DNA from: a bacterium
GTDB taxonomy: Bacteria > Patescibacteriota > Minisyncoccia > Phycocordibacterales > UBA5272
Direction of reading: 5' to 3'
NCBI GenBank assembly: GCA_023267475.1
Contig: JAHFND010000004.1
Coordinates: 1 to 23,954 of the forward strand
Length of the DNA stretch: 23,954 nt
The translations under genes were made by a program, and so were the position numbers. Of the stretch, positions 7,538-13,336 are shown one piece after another. Positions within the stretch are counted from its first letter, which is position 1. Every line of letters starts with the position of its first letter. Under the pieces are notes generated by a model that was not told where the DNA came from, searched no databases, and saw only the letters and a list, made by a program, of their open reading frames with translations.

Positions 7538-9583
7538 TTATTTAGTGTTTTCTTTTAAGAATTTGGTCTTTAGAACATCAATCTCATCTCGAAGTATTGC
7601 TGCTGTTTCAAAGTCTAAAATCTTTACTGCTTCTTTCATCGCTTTTTCTTTTAATTTAATCAACTTATCTGGATTCTTTGCAAATAATTTTTTATCGATT
7701 TCAAGTTCAGCGTTCACCGCTTTCGCGTGAGTGCTTTGTAATTCTTCTGTAATATCTTTTATATTCTTTTCAATCGTAGTCGGAGTGATGTTATTTTTGA
7801 TATTGTAATCTTCTTGTATCTTACGACGACGATTTGTTTCTGCAATCGCTCGTTCCATAGAACCAGTCATAACATCTGCATATAAAATAACGCGACCACG
7901 AGAGTTTCTCGCTGCACGTCCAATAGTCTGAATAAGCGAAGTCTCACTACGGAGGAATCCTTCTTTATCTGCATCAAGAATTCCAATCAATGTAACTTCT
8001 GGTAAATCCAATCCTTCTCGAAGTAAGTTCACCCCAACGAGACAGTCAAACTCCCCTCGTCTAAACTTTGTAAGTATAGTGATACGATCCATTGTTTTTA
8101 TATCACTATGAAGATACTCAGCTTTGACTCCTTGCTCTTTCAAATATTCTGACAAATTTTCTGCCATCTTTTTTGTAAGAGTCGTCACTAGAACTCTTCC
8201 TCCACTCTTTACATCTCTTACTACTTCATCTATAAAATCCCCTACTTGGCCTTTGTATCCAGCGCTTGCTCCTACACGACGAACATCTAACACTGGATCT
8301 AATAGTCCTGTAGGACGAATAATCTGCTCTACAATTTGTTCAGATTCTTCTCTTTCATAGTTACCAGGAGTTGCACTCACATAGATCACGTCATTTACTC
8401 TTTCTTCAAATTCTTCATAACGTAGCGGTCTATTATCTTTGGCGGAAGGCAATCTAAACCCATATTCAACTAGAGTACTTTTACGTGACTGATCTCCTGC
8501 ATACATACCATGAAGTTGTGGAAGTGTTACGTGAGACTCATCTATCACTGTTAAGAATTCCGGGTTTCCTTTTTCATCGTGCGGAAAATATTCAAGTAAT
8601 GTGTCCGGTGCAACACCTGCTTTTTTACCAGATAAATGTCTTGAGTAATTTTCTATCCCCTGACAAAATCCAACCTCTTTAATCATCGCCACATCATAGC
8701 GAGTGCGACGCTTTAATCTTTCTGCTTCTAATATTTTTCCTTCTTTATCAAACTTAGCTAATTGTTCTTTCAATTCTGCTTCTATAGTCTTAACAGCACG
8801 CTCACGCGTAGGTACGTCTGAAATAAAATGCTTTGCTGGGAAAATAAAATAGTCTTCTACTTCTTCTAATAATTTCATAGATACCGGATCTACTATTTGC
8901 ATATGAGAAATCTTTCCAGAAGAAATCTCGATTTGTAACATTACTGTTTCAGATATTGGCATAACATCTACTCTGTTTCCAAGTGCACGAAATGTACCAG
9001 GAGAAAGATCTGCATTTGTTCTTTCATAATAAATGCCTACGAACTTTTGCATAAGTCCTACCTTTGAAACAGAATCTCCGACTGATAACTTTATATTTTC
9101 TCTTTCATAATCCTCAGGTGATCCTAAGCCATAAATACAAGATACAGACGCGACAATAATCACATCTTTACGTGTGAGGAGTGCTTGGGTGGATGCATGT
9201 CGCAGTCTATCTATTTCTTCATTTATCTGTGCATCTTTTTCAATATATGTATCAGTAACTGGCATGTACGCTTCTGGTTGATAATAATCGTAATATGACA
9301 CGAAATAATGCACTGCTGCATCTGGGAAAAATGTACGAAACTCTTGCGCGAGTTGTGCAGCTAGAGTCTTGTTGTGAGCAATTACAAGAGTAGGTCTTTG
9401 GATTTGCTGTATAACATTTGCAATAGTAAAAGTCTTCCCTGTGCCTGTAGCACCAAGAAGTGTTTGTCTCTTCATTCCTTTATTTAAACCATCCACAAGC
9501 CCTTTAATAGCCTTTGGCTGATCCCCTGCTGGAACGAATCCTTTTAAATTAAATACTCCCTCTTTTTTACTCTTGCTTGACAT
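7538..9583 (-). CDS. uvrB: UvrABC excinuclease subunit B
   Basis: Helicase-like subunit that verifies damage and recruits UvrC. 681 residues, normal for the family. It has Walker A GATGTGKT (44-51), the aromatic beta-hairpin YFVSYYDYYQPEAY (about 93-106), the DEAD-type box DESH, motif VI QTIGRAARNSRG, and a C-terminal UVR motif (KLKEKAMKEAVKILDFETAA) that contacts UvrC. The start is placed at MSSKSKKEG: it is the first Met that fits the family, and a perfect extended -10 (TGC-TATAAT) ends 12 nt before it. The same frame is open for 56 more codons upstream, but these lie across the promoter and antisense to the next gene and look random. No Shine-Dalgarno is visible. Confidence 0.97.
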   Translation of the reverse strand: MSSKSKKEGVFNLKGFVPAGDQPKAIKGLVDGLNKGMKRQTLLGATGTGKTFTIANVIQQIQRPTLVIAHNKTLAAQLAQEFRTFFPDAAVHYFVSYYDYYQPEAYMPVTDTYIEKDAQINEEIDRLRHASTQALLTRKDVIIVASVSCIYGLGSPEDYERENIKLSVGDSVSKVGLMQKFVGIYYERTNADLSPGTFRALGNRVDVMPISETVMLQIEISSGKISHMQIVDPVSMKLLEEVEDYFIFPAKHFISDVPTRERAVKTIEAELKEQLAKFDKEGKILEAERLKRRTRYDVAMIKEVGFCQGIENYSRHLSGKKAGVAPDTLLEYFPHDEKGNPEFLTVIDESHVTLPQLHGMYAGDQSRKSTLVEYGFRLPSAKDNRPLRYEEFEERVNDVIYVSATPGNYEREESEQIVEQIIRPTGLLDPVLDVRRVGASAGYKGQVGDFIDEVVRDVKSGGRVLVTTLTKKMAENLSEYLKEQGVKAEYLHSDIKTMDRITILTKFRRGEFDCLVGVNLLREGLDLPEVTLIGILDADKEGFLRSETSLIQTIGRAARNSRGRVILYADVMTGSMERAIAETNRRRKIQEDYNIKNNITPTTIEKNIKDITEELQSTHAKAVNAELEIDKKLFAKNPDKLIKLKEKAMKEAVKILDFETAAILRDEIDVLKTKFLKENTK

Positions 9584-9605
9584 AGTCGATTTACAATTAT
9601 AGCAT
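9577..9605 (+). promoter_or_regulatory. Promoter of the acidic-protein gene, overlapping the uvrB promoter
   Basis: Plus strand: TTGACA (9577-9582), 17 nt, TAGCAT (9600-9605). Minus strand: the uvrB extended -10 (TGC-TATAAT, 9596-9604). The two -10 elements share bases, and the plus-strand -35 covers the uvrB start codon, so polymerase cannot occupy both at once. Confidence 0.65.
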
Positions 9606-9663
9606 GAAAAAGACTTTTGTTCTTGATGCAATCTAAACCAATAACCTTTTAATCGGAGGCAGT

Positions 9664-10383
9664 ATGAGCAGAAAAAGAAATGCCTCCTCAGGAGGTACTG
9701 GTGACGAGATTCCACAGTTGGATCTCTTCTCTGATTCATCCATTCCGCCAACTCAAAGCAATCATAAGACCACTGTTGCGCAGAAAAGTTTTGAAGAAGT
9801 AGAAGAAAGTGGTGACGCTGATTTATCTCGATTTGATTACCCAGATGATTTGGATGATGATTGGATCTCAGACATCATGCTCCAAGCTTCAGAAATCTTT
9901 GATGCTTTAGATCATGAAGAGGCACTCGCCGTATGTGGTGTTGGTGAATATGAATATCCTTTCTACATTCCCGAAATCCCAGGTTGGCTGTTGGATGAAA
10001 TAGATAGTGAGCCACTTCATTACGAATCAAAACCACTTGATGAGGAGGATTATTACTACCTGCATGAAATGATTTCTTCGGGACCATCTGACGAGAAAAA
10101 TATTCGTACTGATGATAACGAAGAAGATGATATCCAAATGTTTGATGATAGTGATCCGTTTTTTGAAAGGACACTTTTGTCTGACCAAGAAATCAAAACC
10201 GCAGATACAACATGGAGGGTGAAGAAAGTACCTGAAAGAAATAATGTGAGAGAAGATCGAAATGTAACAATAAGATCTGAACTCCCACCTGACGAACAAT
10301 CTGCCGATGACTGGGTGACGTCTTACGACCGCGAAGAAAAAAGAATGAAAACCCCGTCTGGAATAATAAATTACAGGAGATGA
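9664..10383 (+). CDS. Very acidic unknown protein with a sliding-clamp-binding motif
   Basis: 239 residues, not recognised. About 61 are Asp/Glu against about 24 Lys/Arg, with acidic runs around 60-70 and 150-165. It has one cysteine (C91) and no membrane segment. The first 45 residues are Ser/Thr/Pro-rich and probably disordered. They contain QLDLF at 18-22, which fits the known bacterial beta-clamp-binding consensus QL(S/D)LF. An acidic protein that touches the clamp could be a DNA mimic or a repair/replication modulator; this is inference from the motif, the charge and the position next to uvrB. The start follows a strong GGAGG 4 nt ahead of ATG. The stop is TGA and lies in the terminator stem. 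A promoter with consensus -35 overlaps that of uvrB. Confidence 0.8.
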   Translation: MSRKRNASSGGTGDEIPQLDLFSDSSIPPTQSNHKTTVAQKSFEEVEESGDADLSRFDYPDDLDDDWISDIMLQASEIFDALDHEEALAVCGVGEYEYPFYIPEIPGWLLDEIDSEPLHYESKPLDEEDYYYLHEMISSGPSDEKNIRTDDNEEDDIQMFDDSDPFFERTLLSDQEIKTADTTWRVKKVPERNNVREDRNVTIRSELPPDEQSADDWVTSYDREEKRMKTPSGIINYRR

Positions 10384-10415
10384 CGCACATGAAATTTCGT
10401 GCGTCGTTTTTGTTT
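10382..10415 (+). terminator. Intrinsic terminator of the acidic-protein gene
   Basis: Arms GACGCAC and GTGCGTC around a 10-nt loop, then GTTTTTGTTT. The stem begins inside the TGA stop codon. Confidence 0.85.
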
Positions 10416-10416
10416 A

Positions 10417-10445
10417 TTGACACGAGTATTATTAAGTTGTAGCAT
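10417..10445 (+). promoter_or_regulatory. Promoter of the small-ORF unit
   Basis: TTGACA, 17 nt, TAGCAT: the same two hexamers and spacing as the promoter at 9577-9605. It starts 2 nt after the preceding terminator. Confidence 0.75.
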
Positions 10446-10473
10446 AATATAAACCTTAGAAAGGAGGTGGGAG

Positions 10474-10515
10474 ATGACCCCTGAGGAAAAAGATCCCTGG
10501 GAGACTAAAATATAG
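10474..10515 (+). CDS. 13-residue ORF with a very strong ribosome site; leader peptide or first part of a frameshifted protein
   Basis: Reads MTPEEKDPWETKI then TAG. The ribosome site AAGGAGGTG (10461-10469) is nearly a full complement of the 16S 3' end, at good spacing, so translation here is very likely. The product is too short to judge by itself. The following frame (-1 relative to it) is open through TAG and encodes a membrane segment. Either this is a leader peptide followed by reinitiation at TTG 10518, two nt after its stop, or a single gene of about 62 residues broken by loss of one A in the AAAA run at 10507-10510, or a programmed -1 shift. The sequence there is not a classic slippery heptamer. 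Confidence 0.55.
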   Translation: MTPEEKDPWETKI

Positions 10516-10517
10516 AT

Positions 10518-10661
10518 TTGTTCTTTGTTTTCCTCTTGATTGCAATGCTTGCTGGCCTTGCCATATACGACTTATGGCCACATGCCGGTATTGCAATCGA
10601 TTGGATGATTGAGAACATCCTGAATCTCGAAGAAAACCCAATCCCGAGAGGTATGGGCTAA
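10518..10661 (+). CDS. Small single-pass membrane protein, unknown
   Basis: 47 residues if started at TTG (38 if at ATG 10545). A hydrophobic helix (LFFVFLLIAMLAGLAIY) comes first, followed by an amphipathic stretch with WPHAGIAIDW and a charged tail (NLEENPIPRG). There is no own Shine-Dalgarno directly ahead. It probably depends on the 13-residue ORF just upstream, by coupling or by frameshift; joined to that ORF it would be MTPEEKDPWETK plus this membrane part. It is followed after a short gap by the next small gene with its own ribosome site. The function is unknown. Confidence 0.5.
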   Translation: MFFVFLLIAMLAGLAIYDLWPHAGIAIDWMIENILNLEENPIPRGMG

Positions 10662-10682
10662 ACTGAAGGAGGGGAAACTATC

Positions 10683-10799
10683 GTGGAAAATTCATCTGTT
10701 GGAATCAAAGGGTTTTTCTTTTTCATTCTGTTTATCCTCGTATGCATATTTGCAAAAGAGGATGAAGAGGACGAGTACGAAAGCTGGGGAAGCAAATGA
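10683..10799 (+). CDS. 38-residue membrane protein with acidic tail, unknown
   Basis: GTG start, TGA stop. A short polar N-terminus is followed by a hydrophobic helix (FFFFILFILVCIFA, about residues 11-24) and a strongly acidic tail (KEDEEDEYESW). A single-pass inner-membrane miniprotein with the acidic tail probably in the cytoplasm. AAGGAGG lies about 10 nt upstream, a strong but rather distant ribosome site. It shares a transcript with the two small ORFs before it and is followed by a perfect terminator, so the gap between promoter and terminator is fully explained by small membrane-protein genes. It resembles no family I can name. Confidence 0.6.
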   Translation: MENSSVGIKGFFFFILFILVCIFAKEDEEDEYESWGSK

Positions 10800-10812
10800 A
10801 CCAGCAATCTGG

Positions 10813-10843
10813 AGCGGGCGACCAAGTGTCGCCCGCTTGTTTA
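10813..10843 (+). terminator. Intrinsic terminator of the small-ORF unit
   Basis: Perfect 10-bp GC-rich arms AGCGGGCGAC and GTCGCCCGCT with a CAAGT loop, then TGTTTATTT. Confidence 0.88.
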
Positions 10844-10854
10844 TTTATATAACA

Positions 10855-10883
10855 TTGACTAGAAATAATTTTAATTGTAGTAT
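10855..10883 (+). promoter_or_regulatory. Promoter of the two-helix membrane protein gene
   Basis: TTGACT, 17 nt, TAGTAT; it starts about 17 nt after the preceding terminator stem. Confidence 0.75.
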
Positions 10884-10897
10884 AAAAACAAATGTCC

Positions 10898-10920
10898 ACT
10901 GTCTAAAAAGACAGTTTTTA
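10898..10920 (+). promoter_or_regulatory. 5'-leader hairpin with T-run, possible attenuator
   Basis: ACTGTCT and AGACAGT (7 bp, AAAA loop) followed by TTTTTA, located between the promoter and the ribosome site of the 10944 gene. It has the form of a weak intrinsic terminator in the leader. Confidence 0.45.
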
Positions 10921-10943
10921 AACCGAGATCAGAGGAGAAAAAA

Positions 10944-11285
10944 ATGTTTGCACCTGTAACAGGAAAAGACAACCTGCTTGCCGGGGTACTTTCTGAATAC
11001 TCAAATGGCGAAGAAGATGACCCGACTTGCGAAGTAATCGTGGAAATGTGGGATGCTTTCCTGAAATTGATCTGCATAATCCTGTCAACAATAGGATTCG
11101 TACTCCTTGTGGCAGTGATATTCTTCAAGGAATTCACCCCATACGCAGGAGGTACTTTCTTCCTGTCAATGCTGGCTATGCATCTTTACTACAAGAACAA
11201 ACGTAGTCCAGCAGACAACACCTCCGAGAATGGTGCCGCTGAAGAGTGGATCAATATCGGAGCGAAAAATATCCACGTCATATAA
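10944..11285 (+). CDS. Two-helix membrane protein of unknown function
   Basis: 113 residues, not recognised. An acidic N-terminal part (NGEEDDPTCE, about 21-30) is followed by two membrane segments (about 39-61, with LICIILSTIGFVLLVAVIFF, and 67-83, with GGTFFLSMLAMHLYY) and a positively charged turn (KNKR). The tail is polar. By the positive-inside rule the KNKR region would be cytoplasmic. The start follows GAGGAG at 6-7 nt, a clear Shine-Dalgarno. Codons with C or G in third position (CTG, GTC, ATC) are commoner than in the neighbouring core genes. It is a monocistronic unit with its own promoter, leader hairpin and terminator, and it converges with tgt. Confidence 0.82.
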   Translation: MFAPVTGKDNLLAGVLSEYSNGEEDDPTCEVIVEMWDAFLKLICIILSTIGFVLLVAVIFFKEFTPYAGGTFFLSMLAMHLYYKNKRSPADNTSENGAAEEWINIGAKNIHVI

Positions 11286-11301
11286 ATTCTGTCGTGGATG
11301 T

Positions 11302-11330
11302 AAAAAGCAGCGTACGCGCTGCTTTTTGTT
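11302..11330. terminator. Bidirectional terminator between the membrane protein gene and tgt
   Basis: Perfect arms AAAAAGCAGCG and CGCTGCTTTTT with a TACG loop. The A-run and T-run make it work on both strands; it begins right at the tgt stop. Confidence 0.9.
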
Positions 11331-12560
11331 TTATTTATAATATCTCTTTATAAAATCTTCTTTAAATTCTTTAAACGTTCCTTCTATTAGATGTTTGCGT
11401 GCGTCACCACAAAGCGTAACTAAAAATTTTAGATTATGAATTGATGCTAAAGTACTCGCGAGCATCTCATCTGCTTTAAAAAGATGATGAAGATAACTTT
11501 TTGTATATTTATGTGTGTACCACTCTTCATTCTCACTTATAGGTGACATATCATCTCTAAATTTTGCGTTAGTAACACTGATACGACCATCATATGTATA
11601 AAGTGCACCATTACGCGCAATGCGAGTAGGAGCTACACAATCAAAAGTATCTATTCCATTTTCTATTCCAAGTAAAATATCTAGCGGCTCACCAATACCA
11701 AGCAAGTGTCTTGGTTTATTTTCTGGAAGGATTTCATTCACCCATCTAACAGCAGTACCCATATCTTCTTTTGTAAAACTTCCCCCTATTCCATATCCGT
11801 CAAAATCCATGCTACCTAAAACTCTTGCTGATTCCTTTCTTAATTCTTCATACGCACCACCTTGCACGACACCAAAGAGTGCTTGTTGTTTACCAGTTGA
11901 CTCTGATACACCTAAACGCTTATGTTCATCGATGCATCTCTTTGCCCAAGAATGAGTACGATCAATAGCCTCGCGTTGATATTCAATTGGAGCAAGCGGA
12001 GAAGTACACTCATCAAATGCAAAAAATATATCCGCTCCCAACTTATGTTGTATCTGCATACTTATCTCTGGAGTAAATCTATGTGTAGTCCCATCAATAA
12101 CTGATTTAAAAGTAACTCCTTCATCATCTATCACAGCCAACTTCTCATGATTGCTTGTTTCTTCTTTTGTCTCTCGTTTAGAAATCTCTACAGAGGTTGC
12201 GATCTTACTTACCCCATGTCCAAGAGCTTGCCCTAATGAAAATACTTGGAATCCTCCACTGTCTGTAAAAGTAGGTAATGGATTTCCATCTTTTTGCCAG
12301 TTCATCATCTTCGCAAAACCTCCATGCTTTGCGACTATTTCATCCCCTGGTTGAAGATATAAGTGATACGTATTTGCAAGCACAGCTTCACCTCCAACTT
12401 TATCTTTTACTTCTTCTACAGTTAGAGCTTTTACAGTAGCTTTTGTTCCCACAGGAATAAAAGCTGGCGTGTGAATATCACCATGTGGTGTATGAATAAC
12501 TCCTGCGCGAGCAAGTGGAAATTCATCAGACTTTTTTGTTATCTCAAATGAAAATGACAT
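11331..12560 (-). CDS. tgt: tRNA-guanine transglycosylase (queuine tRNA-ribosyltransferase) without the zinc cysteines
   Basis: Exchanges guanine-34 of GUN-anticodon tRNAs for a queuosine precursor. 409 residues, longer than the usual 370-380. The fold motifs are kept: FTDSGGFQVFSLG with D100, the GVVQGG loop (231-235), and nucleophile D307 in GIDTFDCVAPTR. Two things are odd. First, about 30 extra residues (about 112-143) sit between SLG and DDEGVTFKS. Second, where bacterial enzymes have C-x-C-x-x-C before YLHHL, this one reads SENEEWYTHK (342-351) with no cysteine, though the partner histidine H375 (SIHNL) remains. The structural zinc site is therefore probably lost or changed. It is transcribed alone; no preQ1 riboswitch is seen upstream. 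Queuosine synthesis genes are not in the window. Confidence 0.92.
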   Translation of the reverse strand: MSFSFEITKKSDEFPLARAGVIHTPHGDIHTPAFIPVGTKATVKALTVEEVKDKVGGEAVLANTYHLYLQPGDEIVAKHGGFAKMMNWQKDGNPLPTFTDSGGFQVFSLGQALGHGVSKIATSVEISKRETKEETSNHEKLAVIDDEGVTFKSVIDGTTHRFTPEISMQIQHKLGADIFFAFDECTSPLAPIEYQREAIDRTHSWAKRCIDEHKRLGVSESTGKQQALFGVVQGGAYEELRKESARVLGSMDFDGYGIGGSFTKEDMGTAVRWVNEILPENKPRHLLGIGEPLDILLGIENGIDTFDCVAPTRIARNGALYTYDGRISVTNAKFRDDMSPISENEEWYTHKYTKSYLHHLFKADEMLASTLASIHNLKFLVTLCGDARKHLIEGTFKEFKEDFIKRYYK

Positions 12561-12566
12561 AGTGCT

Positions 12567-12575
12567 AATCTAACA
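12567..12575 (-). promoter_or_regulatory. Extended -10 element of tgt
   Basis: TGT-TAGATT ends 6 nt before the tgt ATG, predicting a leaderless mRNA. Confidence 0.45.
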
Positions 12576-12588
12576 TAAATATACATAT

Positions 12589-12617
12589 TTGACACACTTA
12601 TTGTTCTCGCGTAAAGT
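12589..12617 (+). promoter_or_regulatory. Promoter of the HD hydrolase gene
   Basis: TTGACA, 17 nt, TAAAGT. A second TTGACA begins at 12618 directly after it but has only a poor -10. The leader would be about 34 nt. Confidence 0.6.
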
Positions 12618-12657
12618 TTGACACAGGGCTCTTTTGCCAATACTTTTGGAGAAAACC

Positions 12658-13305
12658 ATGGAAAGCGATAAAATTTGGGTCGCCTTCCATAGGCGACTCA
12701 AAAGACACTTCAGTGTTCCAGAAATGTCTCACATTCTTTCTGCATACGAATTTGCGAAAAAGAAACACGAAAAAACCAAACCGAGAAAGAATGGAAGGCC
12801 GTACATCACACACCCAGTAGCTGTAGCAAACATTCTACTATCGTGGAAGATATTTGATGTCGAAATAATCCTCATAGCATTACTACATGACACGATAGAG
12901 GAATCTGAAAACCAAACTATCACCTTCTTTGAAATCGTCTCAAAGTTTGGTTACGGCATTGGAGTGCAGATTCTGTCTCTAACAAAGTCAGAATTACCAC
13001 TTCTACGTGCGCTTTACTTGATCGGACTCAGATTCTACGGAACGTGGAGATCATTGCTTACAAAATTTGCAGACACACTGCACAACTTTCGGACAATGAA
13101 AAAAATGTCCTTAGAACAACAAAAGAAGAGAGTGCAAAGTTTCGATGAGCATTTCGATCATTTCCACGAAAAGATAAAATTCTTCGCGAACATGGGAGTG
13201 TTCGATAATAGCAAAATAAAGAAGGAAGAACTTTTACGTTCAGCCAATCTCGCCTATGGTCAAATACTAAAGGAAAGAGATAAATATTCTCATCTGGCTG
13301 GATGA
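12658..13305 (+). CDS. Stand-alone HD-domain hydrolase, RelA/SpoT ppGpp-hydrolase type
   Basis: 215 residues forming one HD domain of the kind found at the N-terminus of Rel/SpoT and in stand-alone alarmone hydrolases (SAH/Mesh1). Visible residues: RPYITHP with H52, LLHDTIEE with H77, D78, E81, E82, and FADTLHNFRTM with D139. This is the complete metal-binding and catalytic set, so 3'-pyrophosphohydrolase activity on (p)ppGpp or a related nucleotide is likely. There is no synthetase, TGS or ACT domain, and the length leaves no room for one. The start ATG follows GGAG by 6 nt; a TTG eight codons earlier is less likely. The stop is TGA, just before a terminator. Promoter, ribosome site and strand match the unknown cassettes rather than the core genes. 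The exact substrate is not certain. Confidence 0.87.
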   Translation: MESDKIWVAFHRRLKRHFSVPEMSHILSAYEFAKKKHEKTKPRKNGRPYITHPVAVANILLSWKIFDVEIILIALLHDTIEESENQTITFFEIVSKFGYGIGVQILSLTKSELPLLRALYLIGLRFYGTWRSLLTKFADTLHNFRTMKKMSLEQQKKRVQSFDEHFDHFHEKIKFFANMGVFDNSKIKKEELLRSANLAYGQILKERDKYSHLAG

Positions 13306-13306
13306 G

Positions 13307-13336
13307 TCGCCACACAGTAATCTCGTGTGGCGATTT
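13307..13336. terminator. Terminator between the HD hydrolase and transporter genes
   Basis: Arms TCGCCACAC and GTGTGGCGA with a 9-nt loop, then TTTCTATTTT. It lies between two convergent genes. Confidence 0.82.

Noticed and set aside
9584..9751. 56-codon N-terminal extension of uvrB, including a C-x-x-C motif and CYNC
   Set aside because: It crosses the uvrB promoter, runs antisense to the acidic-protein gene and has no UvrB-family counterpart. The cysteine motif is probably chance.
10381..10383. UGA read as glycine, as in SR1/Gracilibacteria
   Set aside because: TGA here sits in a terminator and readthrough would run across the next promoter; tRNA-Trp has the normal CCA anticodon; TGA does not occur inside core genes.
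10507..10513. Classic -1 slippery heptamer in the small ORF
   Set aside because: The sequence ACTAAAATA does not fit X-XXY-YYZ, so programmed frameshifting is not assumed; it is kept only as one option.
12561..12657. preQ1 riboswitch ahead of tgt
   Set aside because: No room for a leader RNA: the -10 element ends 6 nt before the start codon and no aptamer-like fold is visible.
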